This document shows, piece by piece, positions 8,615 through 17,817 of a stretch of DNA of 64,000 nt. The notes beneath the pieces were generated by a model. It ran no database searches. It saw nothing but the letters and a program-made list of their open reading frames with translations, and was not told the origin of the DNA. Origin of the DNA: Natronorubrum daqingense. Lineage in GTDB: Archaea > Halobacteriota > Halobacteria > Halobacteriales > Natrialbaceae. How positions within the stretch are numbered: the first letter of the stretch is position 1; each line of letters starts with the position of its first letter. A program made the translations under genes and the position numbers. The stretch lies in the NCBI RefSeq assembly GCF_001971705.1, contig NZ_CP019327.1, positions 1,116,001 through 1,180,000 of the forward strand. The letters are read 5' to 3'.

Positions 8615-10162
8615 TCACCGGTAGAGGGAGGCCGAACGAAAGAGCGCCCCCAGTAACACAGTGATCGGGATAATCTCGAGACGGCCGATCCACATGTTGA
8701 AAAGCAACATCACCTTGGCAGCGTCGGGCATCTCCGGGCCAGTGATTCCGGCGTCGAGTCCGACGTTGCTCTGTGCGCTCATCACGTCGAAGATAACGTA
8801 CTCGAGCGGGTGAGTCGGCGATAGCACCCACAGCAAGACAGCGACGCCGACGACGAGAAAGACGATCCAGAGGACGAACACCACGGCCGCCTCGGTGTAC
8901 TCACGACGGATCTGGTTTCGATCGAGCGTTCGTTTTCCGAGCCTGAGTCGACGGACCGCCGTCTCGGGCGAAAAGACGTTTTTGACTTGCCAGATCGTGC
9001 CTTTGATGAGCGTGATGGTTCGGATGAGTTTGAGTCCGCCAACCGTCGACCCGGCCGCCGCCCCAGTCAGCATTCCCAGACAGATCAACAACGTCGCGCC
9101 GGCCGTCCAGACCTGCTCCGTACCGTCGCCGATCGTCGTCGTTCCGAATCCGGTGTTCGACGTTGCGGAGACGAACTGGAACAGCCCGGTCCGGAACGTC
9201 TCCTCGAGGGAGCCGTACTGTCCGTTGACGGAGAGGAGACCGACCAGCGCGATCGAACCAGTGGCGAACCAGAGGAACACCCAGCGGGTCTGGATGTCGG
9301 CGTAGAAGTTTCGCAACTCGCCCTTGAGAATCAAGTAGTGAATCGGAAACGCGATGCTACCGGCGACCATCACCGGCACGACGGCGTACTCGATCAGCGG
9401 ACTCCCGTAGTGACCGATCGAGTCGGCGTGGATCGAGAACCCGCCCGTCGCGATAGCGGTCATCGCGTGATTGATCGCACCCCAGAGCGGCATGCCAACC
9501 GCGAGGAAGAGTGCGACTGCTGCAACCGTCAGCCCAAGATAGATCTTCCAAATTTCCGTGACGGTCGAGACGATACTCGGATGTATCTTCTCCGATCGTG
9601 CTTCGCTCTCGAACAGCGTGAGAGAACCGCTTCCGGGTCGTGCGAGGATGGCGACGGTGAGGACGATAACGCCGACACCCCCGACCCACTCGGTGAACGA
9701 ACGCCACCAGTGAAGCGACTGCGGGAGGTCGTCTTCGACGGCGGCCATCGTCAATCCGGTGCTCGTAAAGCCGCTGACGCTCTCGAAGATCGCGTTCAAC
9801 GGATCGCGGAAGGCGGCGACGGTTTCGTTCCCTACCGGCGTGTTCATCCAGGCTGGATACGGATCCAGCGCGATGGTCCACGCGACGAGGACGAACGGGA
9901 GTCCGCCGAGAACGCCGACCATCCCCCACGCCGAGGCGGCAGTGATCATCGCCTCGAGTTTACCCATGTCGCGTGCCCCTCGGTACCGTCGTGCGAGTGC
10001 CGTTCCGATGCCAGCCATCGCGACCGCAGACGCGACAAACGCGGGAATTGCGTAGAACTCGCCAGTAACCACGGCGACAGGGATCGAGACGAGTAGCATA
10101 AGCGAGACTACCTGAAGGATGCGACCGAGGTCCCTCCCGATGGTCGAGTACTGGACGTTCAT
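8615..10162 (-). CDS. trkH: TrkH-family potassium transporter (first copy)
   Basis: A membrane pore subunit for potassium uptake, 515 residues, with four M1-P-M2 repeats. The four selectivity-filter stretches are visible: SGFTSTGLT, TGGFSIHADS, TSNTGFGTTT and SNVGLDAGIT, each with the filter glycine. It starts inside the end of trkA2 (ATGA overlap), so usp-trkA2-trkH is a translationally coupled operon on the minus strand. The C-terminal helix GRLEIIPITVLLGALF is the conserved TrkH/KtrB end. Paralogous to 17818-19356. Confidence 0.95.
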   Translation of the reverse strand: MNVQYSTIGRDLGRILQVVSLMLLVSIPVAVVTGEFYAIPAFVASAVAMAGIGTALARRYRGARDMGKLEAMITAASAWGMVGVLGGLPFVLVAWTIALDPYPAWMNTPVGNETVAAFRDPLNAIFESVSGFTSTGLTMAAVEDDLPQSLHWWRSFTEWVGGVGVIVLTVAILARPGSGSLTLFESEARSEKIHPSIVSTVTEIWKIYLGLTVAAVALFLAVGMPLWGAINHAMTAIATGGFSIHADSIGHYGSPLIEYAVVPVMVAGSIAFPIHYLILKGELRNFYADIQTRWVFLWFATGSIALVGLLSVNGQYGSLEETFRTGLFQFVSATSNTGFGTTTIGDGTEQVWTAGATLLICLGMLTGAAAGSTVGGLKLIRTITLIKGTIWQVKNVFSPETAVRRLRLGKRTLDRNQIRREYTEAAVVFVLWIVFLVVGVAVLLWVLSPTHPLEYVIFDVMSAQSNVGLDAGITGPEMPDAAKVMLLFNMWIGRLEIIPITVLLGALFRSASLYR

Positions 10163-10830
10163 TGTCGGTCGCCCGTAAACGCCCCAACCGCGTCGGCTAA
10201 CGTCGCGTCGTCGGTAAACACCGTGACGTCGTCTCTCGCTCGTATCGTCGTGTCCCCACGGGGCGCGCGAATTTCACCGTCGCGTTTGAGCGCGACCACG
10301 AGACAACCCGCGGGGAGGGTGCCGTCTTCGTTAGCCGTCTCGAGGAGGTGTCCGTCCATCGGCGCGTCCGGCGTGACGGTTAACTCGACCAGTTCCGTCT
10401 CGTCGTCGAGGTCGATGAAGTCGCTGACGCCGGGATACCTGACCGAGTGATAGAGGTAGTCGGCGATCAACCGCTGTGGATTTTCGATGAGTGTGACGCC
10501 GATTTTTTCGAAAACGGGCAGATTCTCGGTGTCGTGAACCACGCTGACGAGGTTCGGCACGTCGTGTTCTTGGGCGAGCAACATCACCATGATGTTGACC
10601 GCGTCGACGTTCGTCGTCGATATAACGGCGTCCGCACGCTCGATGTCGGCGTCTCTGAGTGTGGCGTGGTTCGTCGCGTCGGCGTTGAGCACGAGGCAAT
10701 CGTACCGAGAAGCGACATCGTTCGCGCGCGTCTCGTCGCGTTCGACGACCACGACGTCGTTGCCGTCACGCACCGCGAGATCGATCAGATTCGAGCCGAT
10801 ACTTCCTGCGCCGATGATAACGATGTACAT
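10159..10830 (-). CDS. Single-unit TrkA-family potassium channel regulator
   Basis: A 223-residue cytoplasmic ring subunit with one Rossmann domain (MYIVIIGAGSIGSNLI at the N-terminus, VVVVERDE as nucleotide binder) and one TrkA-C domain from about residue 140 (ETELVELTVTPDAPMDG). Length fits KtrA/TrkA half-size proteins that assemble as octamers under a TrkH/KtrB pore. Overlaps trkH by 4 bases and follows the usp gene by 11 bases, so it is the dedicated gating subunit of the TrkH encoded next to it. Confidence 0.93.
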   Translation of the reverse strand: MYIVIIGAGSIGSNLIDLAVRDGNDVVVVERDETRANDVASRYDCLVLNADATNHATLRDADIERADAVISTTNVDAVNIMVMLLAQEHDVPNLVSVVHDTENLPVFEKIGVTLIENPQRLIADYLYHSVRYPGVSDFIDLDDETELVELTVTPDAPMDGHLLETANEDGTLPAGCLVVALKRDGEIRAPRGDTTIRARDDVTVFTDDATLADAVGAFTGDRQ

Positions 10831-10841
10831 AGTGGTTTCTG

Positions 10842-11294
10842 TTAGGTGTGCTTCGGATCGTCGTCCGACTCGCGTCTCGAGAAGACGACGAGAGGTCGCT
10901 CGCTTTCCGTGATCAGGCGGTAGGCGTCGCTTCTAAACAGCAGTCGTCGGAGTCGACTACGAGGGCGGGTCACGAATCCGATGGCCGTCGCATCGACGTC
11001 CGCCGCGGCAGCGAGTATCTCGTCGACGACGTCGGTTCCGTATCGGAGTTCGCGTCGTATTCGTGGTCCGTCGGCGAAGCGCTCCTCGACGATTGAAAAG
11101 ATCCGCTCGGCCTGTTCCTGGCGGGCCTCGAGGGGTGCTTTGTCCATGTACCCGGCCGTCTTTTCGATGACATGAACGACGGTGACGACGTTCGCGTGCT
11201 CTTCGATGACCGACTCGAGTTCGTTGCACGTCGTCGTTGCGTCGGTTTCGTTCGCGACTGGGACGACAGTCTTTCTCAGAAGTTCGCTCGTCAT
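10842..11294 (-). CDS. Universal stress protein (UspA family)
   Basis: A small nucleotide-binding stress protein of about 150 residues, first gene of the usp-trkA-trkH operon. The fold is seen as an N-terminal strand KTVVPVANETDA, a second strand VVTVVHVIEK, the middle segment VVDEILAAAADVDATAIGFV and the ATP-site-like stretch RPRSRLRRLLFRSDAYRLI before the last strand RPLVVFSR. The usual G-x2-G-x9-G(S/T) is degenerate, with Arg-rich residues in place of the glycines, so ATP binding is uncertain. The ATG at 11294 is preferred; a GTG nine bases upstream is possible. Context suggests a potassium or energy sensor for the Trk channel. Confidence 0.85.
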   Translation of the reverse strand: MTSELLRKTVVPVANETDATTTCNELESVIEEHANVVTVVHVIEKTAGYMDKAPLEARQEQAERIFSIVEERFADGPRIRRELRYGTDVVDEILAAAADVDATAIGFVTRPRSRLRRLLFRSDAYRLITESERPLVVFSRRESDDDPKHT

Positions 11295-11372
11295 CCACGC
11301 CACCTCTCGATGGGCCGATGCCGTTCGGTCGATTTTCCATCTAACATAGTTGCTCCACCGACACTATTACTG

Positions 11373-11413
11373 ATTGCGGAATATAAAACTCTAGGATTGT
11401 GGAATCGAAAACT
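11373..11413. promoter_or_regulatory. Two 18-base imperfect direct repeats in usp/lrp divergent promoter region
   Basis: ATTGCGGAATATAAAACT at 11373-11390 and ATTGTGGAATCGAAAACT at 11396-11413 match at 15 of 18 positions and start 23 bases apart. The first contains the TATA-like stretch ATATAAAA. They lie in the 237-base gap between the divergent usp operon and the Lrp/TrkA-C regulator gene and are plausible binding sites for that regulator. Confidence 0.5.
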
Positions 11414-11531
11414 GCCTATTAAGGTAGGTTTCTAACACGGCATGCCCCCAGAGTGAGTGTAGGTTGCTGATCGTGGCCACAATCCGATCGAAAACAGGAC
11501 GCTTTCAGTGTGGGCCCTCGTATTCGCGCGT

Positions 11532-12275
11532 ATGAGCATCCGTCTCGACGACGTAAACAAACGCATTATCCACGCACTGATGGGGGACGCCCGAAACACG
11601 TCCGCGCCCATGATCGCCGACGAAGTCGGCGTTTCTCCCGCAACGATCCGGAATCGAATCAACCAGTTGGAAGACGCGGGCGTCATTCGCGGCTATCATG
11701 CGAACGTGGATTTCGACGCCGCCGACGAGATGCTCACGACGCTGTACGTCGTTTCGGTCCCGATCGAAGAGCGTGCCCGACTCGCCCAGCAGGCACGGAC
11801 GATCACAGGGGTAATCAACGTTCGAGAGTTCATGGCCGGCGAAGCGAACCTGCATGTACTCGCCGTCGGCGACACGGTAAACGCACTCAACGATATCGCA
11901 CGTGAGTTGACGTCGCTCGGGGCTGAAATCACCGACGAAAAACTCGTTCAGACGGAGCAATTCCAGTCATACCATCCGTTTGGACCGACCGAAACCCACC
12001 AGCAGTTCTCGGACTACATCAGCCTCGCCGGCGGCAACGAAGTCGTCGAGCTTACCGTCGACGACGATGCCCCCATCGCCGGCATGACTCTCGAGGAAGC
12101 AGGAGATGCCGAATTACTCGAAGACGGGGTCCTCGTCGTCTCCATTGAACGTGATGATACGGTACTGACTCCACAGGGTGAGAGTTCGATCCGCGCCGGC
12201 GACATCTTGACGGTACTCTCTCGAGGCGGCTTCTCGGATGCGACGTTCGACGTTTTTGAAACAGAAACTAGCTAA
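11532..12275 (+). CDS. Lrp/AsnC-family regulator fused to a TrkA-C domain
   Basis: A 247-residue transcription factor. Residues 1-60 are an AsnC-type helix-turn-helix (LDDVNKRIIHALMGDARNTSAPMIADEVGVSPATIRNRI), about 65-145 an Lrp effector-like alpha/beta domain, and about 165-245 a TrkA-C (RCK_C) domain with NEVVELTVDDDAPIAGMTLEEAG and a terminal GDILTVLSRGG. TrkA-C domains bind small ligands such as cyclic di-AMP or metabolites in potassium channels. It is divergent from the usp-trkA-trkH operon and upstream of the APC-Usp permease, so it probably controls them. The start at 11532 lies 27 bases after a weak TATA-like GCTTTCAG. Confidence 0.9.
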   Translation: MSIRLDDVNKRIIHALMGDARNTSAPMIADEVGVSPATIRNRINQLEDAGVIRGYHANVDFDAADEMLTTLYVVSVPIEERARLAQQARTITGVINVREFMAGEANLHVLAVGDTVNALNDIARELTSLGAEITDEKLVQTEQFQSYHPFGPTETHQQFSDYISLAGGNEVVELTVDDDAPIAGMTLEEAGDAELLEDGVLVVSIERDDTVLTPQGESSIRAGDILTVLSRGGFSDATFDVFETETS

Positions 12276-12433
12276 GCCGAAGTTGTTGAAGCGAAAAGAT
12301 AGGGTAGGAGTAGTTACCGAAGGCCAATACTCTTATTTCATCGGAACCAATCAAGGGCAGGTGTATGACTACTGCGCTTTGGTCGACCATCGTCGTTGAT
12401 CGGTCATTGCTTCTCACTCGATCAGGTGCCACT

Positions 12434-12442
12434 GGTGGTGAG
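12434..12442 (+). promoter_or_regulatory. Ribosome binding site deciding the APC-Usp permease start
   Basis: GGTGGTGAG ends 7 bases before the ATG at 12450 and resembles the archaeal anti-SD complement. It fixes the start at MADSDQELARDLG, which also matches the N-terminus of the paralogue on the other strand; the upstream in-frame ATG at 12396 is therefore unlikely. Confidence 0.5.
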
Positions 12443-12449
12443 TCAGAAC

Positions 12450-14771
12450 ATGGCTGACTCCGATCAGGAACTCGCGCGTGACCTCGGCTTTCTCGAGGCG
12501 TACACCCTTGGACTTGGGACGATGATCGGTGCGGGAATCTTCGTGTTGCCTGGTATCGTCGCCGAGAGCGCGGGCCCGGCGAGCATGATATCGTTTATGA
12601 TCGGCGGTGTCGTCGCCTTGCTGGCTGCCCTCTCGTTATCCGAACTGGCAACTGGGATGCCGAAAGCCGGCGGGAGCTACTACTACGTGAACCACGCGCT
12701 GGGGAGTTTCTTCGGCACCATCGTCGGCTGGGGAATGTGGGCCGGCTTGATGTTCGCGACCGCGTTCTACATGCTCGGTTTCGGCCAGTACTTACTCGAC
12801 CAGCCCTCCGACGCATTCGCCGTGATCCTCGCCGGAGTGGTCATGGCGTCGCTCCTCGTGGCGATCAACTACCGTGGCGTCAAAGAGACGGGATCGTTAC
12901 AGAACGTCATCGTTATTCTGTTACTGGGGCTGATCGTCGTCTTCATCCTCGTCGGCTTGCTCGCGATCGATACGGACCTGCTCACGCCGTTCGTTCCGGA
13001 GGGTGAGGGGTATCCCGTTGTTGCAGCAACCGCAGGAACGGTGTTCGTCACCTTCATCGGCTTCGAAGTGATCGCGACCAGCGCAGAAGAGATCGAGAAC
13101 CCCGGCCGCAACCTGCCGCTGTCGATGATCGCCGCCGTCGTCACGCCGACGATTCTCTACGTCCTCGTCATGCTCGTCAGCACGGGCACGCTTCCGATTC
13201 CCGACCTGGCAGAGTCGGACGTTCCCGTCGCGGACGTCGCCGCAACGGCCGCCGACATGTTCGGCGCGCTCGCCATCGGCGAGTACACGCTCGAGTTCGC
13301 GACCGTCGGCTCGGTCGTGATGATCTCGGGGGCAATTCTGGCGACCATCTCCTCGGCGAACGCGTCGATCCTCTCGGCGGCCCGCGTCAACTTCGCGATG
13401 GGGCGAGACAAGATCCTCACGAACTGGCTCAACAAGATCCACGACGAGTACCGAACGCCGTATCGAGCGATTCTCGCGACGGGTGCCGTCATCCTCGCAC
13501 TGATCGCCAGTCCGCTTCCGATCGATACGCTCGCGGACGTTGCGAGTTTCATGTTCCTCATCACGTACGCGCTCGTCCACACCGCAGTCGTCGTTTTGCG
13601 ACGGGCCGAGCCCGACGAGTACGAGCCGGACTTTCGGATCCCGTCGCTCCTCTACCCGATCGTGCCAGCGCTTGGATTCATCACGTGCATTGCAGTGATG
13701 CTCCAGATGGAACCGGTCGTGCAACTGATCGGCCTCGGAATCGTCGGGGTCGGCATCGCCTGGTATCACTTCTACGCGAAAGAGCAGGCCGTCTCGACGA
13801 CACTCATCGGCGAAGCGGTCGCTCCACGGGAGACGGAAGCAGAGACAATCGACGACGGCTACCGCGTCGTCGTTCCCGTCTCGAACCCGAACACCCAACA
13901 GCCGCTGTTGAACTACGCGGCGGCGAGCGCCGCGAGTCAAGACACGGAAGCCGAACTCGTCGCCGTCAACGTCATCGAGGTCCCACCGCAGACCTCGCCG
14001 GCACAGATCGAATTCGAGGAAACGCGCGTCGAACGCCAGCAACAACTCCTCGAGAGCGTCCGGGACGTCGCCGAGGCCTTAGACGTCGCCGTCCGAACGC
14101 GCGCGATCGTCGCCCGGAGCGCCGAAGACACGCTCCTCTCGGTCATCGACGAGGAGGACGCCGACCACGTCCTGCTCGGCTGGGGTGGCGAGCGCCGACG
14201 CCGGGACGTCCTCTTCGGGTCGACGATCGACCCGCTCCTCGAGCGTGCGCCGTGTGACGTGACGTTAGTCAAAGACCCGACCGACTCGCCGGGGCGAATC
14301 GTTTCGCTCGCCGGTAGCGGTCCCCACGCCTCGACGTCCGCGCGCCGGGCGGGCGAACTTCAGCGCGTGTTCGCCGACAGTTCGCTCACGCTGTTGAACG
14401 TCCAACCGGAACTGGACGACGACGCCACTGGAGACGACGCTGTCGAGGAAGCGAAAGCTCCCATCGATCCGGTTGCCGTTGGTCGGGAAACTATCGATTC
14501 AGTCGCGGCTGACGCCGGTCTCGACTCGCCAGAGTACGACTCTCGAGTCGTCGTCGACGACGACGTGACGGGGGCACTCGTCGACGCCGCCGCCGAGTAC
14601 GACACTATCGTGATCGGTGCAACGGGAACCAGCACCGTCGCGCAGGCGTTGTACGGTTCGATTCCACAACGCATCGTCGAAGAAAGCGACGGGGCAGTGA
14701 TTATGTCCCGCGGCGAGCAGCGAGCGCCGCGAACGTTCCGTCAGGCGCTCCTCCAGCGTCTGGAACGCTAA
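12450..14771 (+). CDS. APC-family amino acid permease with two C-terminal UspA domains (copy 1)
   Basis: A 773-residue fusion. Residues 1-440 form about 12 membrane helices of the amino acid-polyamine-cation family, with the substrate-site motif GTMIGAGIFVLPG near the N-terminus, PKAGGSYYYVNHALG, and FVTFIGFEVIATSAEEIENPGRNLP. After residue 470 two cytoplasmic UspA-like domains follow (YRVVVPVSNPNTQQ onwards; a second ending DTIVIGATGTSTVAQALYGSIPQRIVEESDGAVIM, with a good G-x-G ATP site). Haloarchaeal relatives are annotated as cationic amino acid transporters; the substrate here is inferred. It is convergent with its paralogue, 21 bases between stops. Confidence 0.9.
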   Translation: MADSDQELARDLGFLEAYTLGLGTMIGAGIFVLPGIVAESAGPASMISFMIGGVVALLAALSLSELATGMPKAGGSYYYVNHALGSFFGTIVGWGMWAGLMFATAFYMLGFGQYLLDQPSDAFAVILAGVVMASLLVAINYRGVKETGSLQNVIVILLLGLIVVFILVGLLAIDTDLLTPFVPEGEGYPVVAATAGTVFVTFIGFEVIATSAEEIENPGRNLPLSMIAAVVTPTILYVLVMLVSTGTLPIPDLAESDVPVADVAATAADMFGALAIGEYTLEFATVGSVVMISGAILATISSANASILSAARVNFAMGRDKILTNWLNKIHDEYRTPYRAILATGAVILALIASPLPIDTLADVASFMFLITYALVHTAVVVLRRAEPDEYEPDFRIPSLLYPIVPALGFITCIAVMLQMEPVVQLIGLGIVGVGIAWYHFYAKEQAVSTTLIGEAVAPRETEAETIDDGYRVVVPVSNPNTQQPLLNYAAASAASQDTEAELVAVNVIEVPPQTSPAQIEFEETRVERQQQLLESVRDVAEALDVAVRTRAIVARSAEDTLLSVIDEEDADHVLLGWGGERRRRDVLFGSTIDPLLERAPCDVTLVKDPTDSPGRIVSLAGSGPHASTSARRAGELQRVFADSSLTLLNVQPELDDDATGDDAVEEAKAPIDPVAVGRETIDSVAADAGLDSPEYDSRVVVDDDVTGALVDAAAEYDTIVIGATGTSTVAQALYGSIPQRIVEESDGAVIMSRGEQRAPRTFRQALLQRLER

Positions 14772-14792
14772 GGCAGTCCTCGAGTGCCCGAT

Positions 14793-17117
14793 TCAGTCGT
14801 CCTCCGATCGACTGCCGACGAGACGATCCCAGAACGACCGTTCCGTCGGCCGTTCGGCGAGCAGAACGGAACACTCGACTTCATTGACCACGCTGTAGGC
14901 CAACGATCCCCGGATGAGCCGCGAGAGGAGGCCGCGTCCGGTTGCGCCGAGGATAATCAACGAGTGGTCGCGCGCCGCCGTCGCGATGGCGTCTTCGATG
15001 TCTCCCGACGTATCGACTCGTATCGTCGCGTCCTCGAGGCCGTGTTCCGTCGCCCACTCCGTCAGGAAGGCTTCACCTTCGGCCTGGCTCTTCTCGTCGA
15101 CGACGTGTAAGAGCGTGATCTCGCTGTCGAATTGCTCGCGGAGGTATCGCGCAATTTCGGCGCTGAGGACGGAGTCCGGACCGCCAGCGGTCGGAACCAG
15201 GACTCGGTCAGTCTCGAGACCGCGGTCGTTCAGGACGAGAAAGTCACACGGGAGGTCGTGGGTCAGCTCGTCGAGTGGCCGTTCGGCGCGCCCGGCACTC
15301 CACGGACGATCCGGCCCCCAGCCCATGACGACGGTATCAGCGTGTTCGCGGCGGGCGACGTCGAACACTTCTTCGAACGAGCGGTGGGACGCGACCGTTC
15401 GAACCTCGACCGGCACGTCGAGGGTTTCCGTACTCTTGCGGACGTTCTCCATCAGGCGCTGTGACTCGTCGTCGATTCGCTGAACGTGTTCGGAACCTTC
15501 GACGAGTGGCGTCTGGTCGGGCACCTCGACGATGTGGACAGCTTCGACGACGCCGTCGTTGGCCTTGGCGACGACGCTCGCCAGCGAGAGCAGGTGAGAT
15601 TCCGTTCGCGGGTTCGAAACTGGAACGACGACGGTGTGTTCGTTCTCAGCTTTCGGTTTGGCGACGTTCGCGGCCGAAACGGCGACGTCTGGCATCTCTT
15701 CGGTGCGAGAGAGGATGTAGTTGCTCAGGACGCCCTCGCGGTCGGTCTCGTGACGGGCGTAGATGCCGTACCAGATGAGCGCAGCGACGACGAACAGGAG
15801 GCTCAACGCGACCTCGATCATGTCCATGAACCCGATGAGTCCGAGCGAGAGGACGATCCCGAGGATCGGCGTGATCGGATAGAACGGGACGGTGAAGTCC
15901 GGATCGTAGTCGGGAACGTCCGCCTCGCGAAAGACGATCAACGCGGCGTTGATGAGCGCGTACACGATGAGGTGTAACGCGCTGGCAGCTTTCGAGAGCA
16001 CCTCGAGGTTCTCGCCGAGCAAGATGATGAAGACGAGGATCATCCCGCCGGTGACGGCGATCGAGCGATACGGCGTCGCGAAGCGCGGGTGGATCTCGTT
16101 GAGCCAGTCGGTGACGATCTTGTCCCGTCCCATCGCGAAGTTGATTCGCGCGGAGGCGAGAATCGACGCGTTCGCACTCGAGGCCGTGGCTAACAGTGCA
16201 GCGAGCGTGATCGAGGTGACGCCGATGACGCCGAGATTGTTCTCGAAGATGACCCCTGCCACGTCGGACATCGGCGTCTCCTCGCTGATCGCGTCGTAGG
16301 GGATGATCCCGATCATCAACGCCACGAGAATCGAATAGATGATCATCACGATGACGACGCTGCCGATGATCGCGATAGGGAGATTTCGACCGGGATTCTC
16401 GAGTTCCTCACCGATGGTCGCGATCTTCGCGTAGCCGAGGTAGGAGACGAACACGAGGGCCGTTCCGGGCAACACTTCGCCGTAGCCAAGTGGGGCGAGG
16501 GTGCCGTCGGTCGTCACGGTCCCCCAGTCGAAGGAAAAGAAACCGACGAACGCGAAGACGGTGAGGATCGCGAGGAGCAGCGTGACGATGGCCGTCTGGA
16601 TGCTCCCCGTCTCCTTCGCGCCGATGTAGTTGATGCCGACGAACGCGATTCCGGCGAGGAGCGCTCCGATCTGGATCTCGGTCAGGACGAGCGGACCCAG
16701 CGCGATGGTCGGGAGGAGTGCGAGTTCGCCGACGCCGGGAATCGGGACCACAACGCCGTCTAACAGCGTCGCGAGGTAGCCACCGAACCCGATGCAGTAG
16801 AAGGCGCTCGCGAAGGCGAGCCCGATCCAGTCGCCGACGCCGGAGATGGAGCCAAAGAGCGGCCCGAGCGCGCGATTGATGTAGTAGTACGCGCCGCCGG
16901 CTTTGGGCATCGCCGTCCCCAGTTCGCTCACCGAAAAGGCGTTTACGAGGGCGATCATCCCGCCGATAACGAACGAGAGGACGACGATCGGACCCGCCTC
17001 CTGTGCGGCCTCACCCGGGAGGATGAAAATTCCCGCACCGACCATCGTCCCGATTCCAATCGCGAGCGCGGAAAACAAGCCCAGGTCTTTCGCAAGTTCC
17101 TCGTCGGCCCCAGTCAT
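14793..17117 (-). CDS. APC-family amino acid permease with two C-terminal UspA domains (copy 2)
   Basis: A 774-residue paralogue of the preceding gene with the same architecture: GTMVGAGIFILPG, PKAGGAYYYINRALG, LVFVSYLGYAKIATIGEELENPGRNLP in the 12-helix membrane part, then HTVVVPVSNPRTES opening the first UspA domain and a second domain with SLIILGATGRGLLSRLIRGSLAYSVVNEVECSVLL. The final G-x2-G-x9-GS pattern is intact, so nucleotide binding is likely in the last domain. The Usp parts probably gate transport in response to energy or stress. Convergent arrangement of two full-length paralogues suggests an old inverted duplication. Confidence 0.9.
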   Translation of the reverse strand: MTGADEELAKDLGLFSALAIGIGTMVGAGIFILPGEAAQEAGPIVVLSFVIGGMIALVNAFSVSELGTAMPKAGGAYYYINRALGPLFGSISGVGDWIGLAFASAFYCIGFGGYLATLLDGVVVPIPGVGELALLPTIALGPLVLTEIQIGALLAGIAFVGINYIGAKETGSIQTAIVTLLLAILTVFAFVGFFSFDWGTVTTDGTLAPLGYGEVLPGTALVFVSYLGYAKIATIGEELENPGRNLPIAIIGSVVIVMIIYSILVALMIGIIPYDAISEETPMSDVAGVIFENNLGVIGVTSITLAALLATASSANASILASARINFAMGRDKIVTDWLNEIHPRFATPYRSIAVTGGMILVFIILLGENLEVLSKAASALHLIVYALINAALIVFREADVPDYDPDFTVPFYPITPILGIVLSLGLIGFMDMIEVALSLLFVVAALIWYGIYARHETDREGVLSNYILSRTEEMPDVAVSAANVAKPKAENEHTVVVPVSNPRTESHLLSLASVVAKANDGVVEAVHIVEVPDQTPLVEGSEHVQRIDDESQRLMENVRKSTETLDVPVEVRTVASHRSFEEVFDVARREHADTVVMGWGPDRPWSAGRAERPLDELTHDLPCDFLVLNDRGLETDRVLVPTAGGPDSVLSAEIARYLREQFDSEITLLHVVDEKSQAEGEAFLTEWATEHGLEDATIRVDTSGDIEDAIATAARDHSLIILGATGRGLLSRLIRGSLAYSVVNEVECSVLLAERPTERSFWDRLVGSRSEDD

Positions 17118-17399
17118 CGGCGCTGTCCACCTCGCTTATCCCCGTTTCTGTAGAATTGTCCTCGCATACTATCGTACTCGTCCTCGAGGGCTGTCTCGTA
17201 TTGGCTCCGAGTTGGCGATCCGTGTCGGAAATTCGGTGTCTGGACCGGCCCCGTTTCCGTCGCTGTACAGCCCCCTCCAAAACATACTCGTGGCAAGTGC
17301 CACCTACTTCTTAATACTGTTCGTTTCCCGATACCGGCCGTTCTGCGTGGTCTCGTGTGTCGTTCGCCAGTCGCAGTTCGATCCGAGAAGAACCGTCCG

Positions 17400-17615
17400 T
17401 TAGCGCGTGGATTCCCCTGATGAACTGGAGAGAATCCGAGTGATGGCCCAGAGCACCCACCCGAAGACGATCGCGGTGAAGACCCCCATCTCGAGGCGGA
17501 CGAACGATCCGTGCCATATCGTGAGCACGATCGCGACGAGGACGATCGTACTGACGGTGACGGTGAAGACGTCGAAAAACGACGTCGGGTGTCGGAGACT
17601 GGGCAGTCTGATCAT
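17400..17615 (-). CDS. Small two-helix membrane protein
   Basis: A 71-residue protein with two probable membrane helices: about 17-34 (VFTVTVSTIVLVAIVLTIW) and 43-61 (GVFTAIVFGWVLWAITRIL), a charged hairpin HGSFVRLEM between them and a Ser-rich hydrophilic end. It lies divergently before the second trkH, between it and the second APC-Usp permease. No family is recognised. Hydrophobic pattern and position argue for a real gene; a role as accessory subunit of a neighbouring transporter is only a guess. Confidence 0.55.
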   Translation of the reverse strand: MIRLPSLRHPTSFFDVFTVTVSTIVLVAIVLTIWHGSFVRLEMGVFTAIVFGWVLWAITRILSSSSGESTR

Positions 17616-17817
17616 CGATACTCAAGTCGCCCCTACGATCCGAGAGACCGTAAACGACCGTGTGACCGGTACCCGCGTCAGTTCCGGTGGGGGTCGCTCG
17701 CCTTCCTCCGCACCTGTTTCGCGACGATCGTTTCAAATCTCGTTGAACGTGGAATTATGTGCCGCCAGCACGTTGGAACAGTCGTTATTTGGCGTCACGA
17801 CCATCATCAGTCGACCC

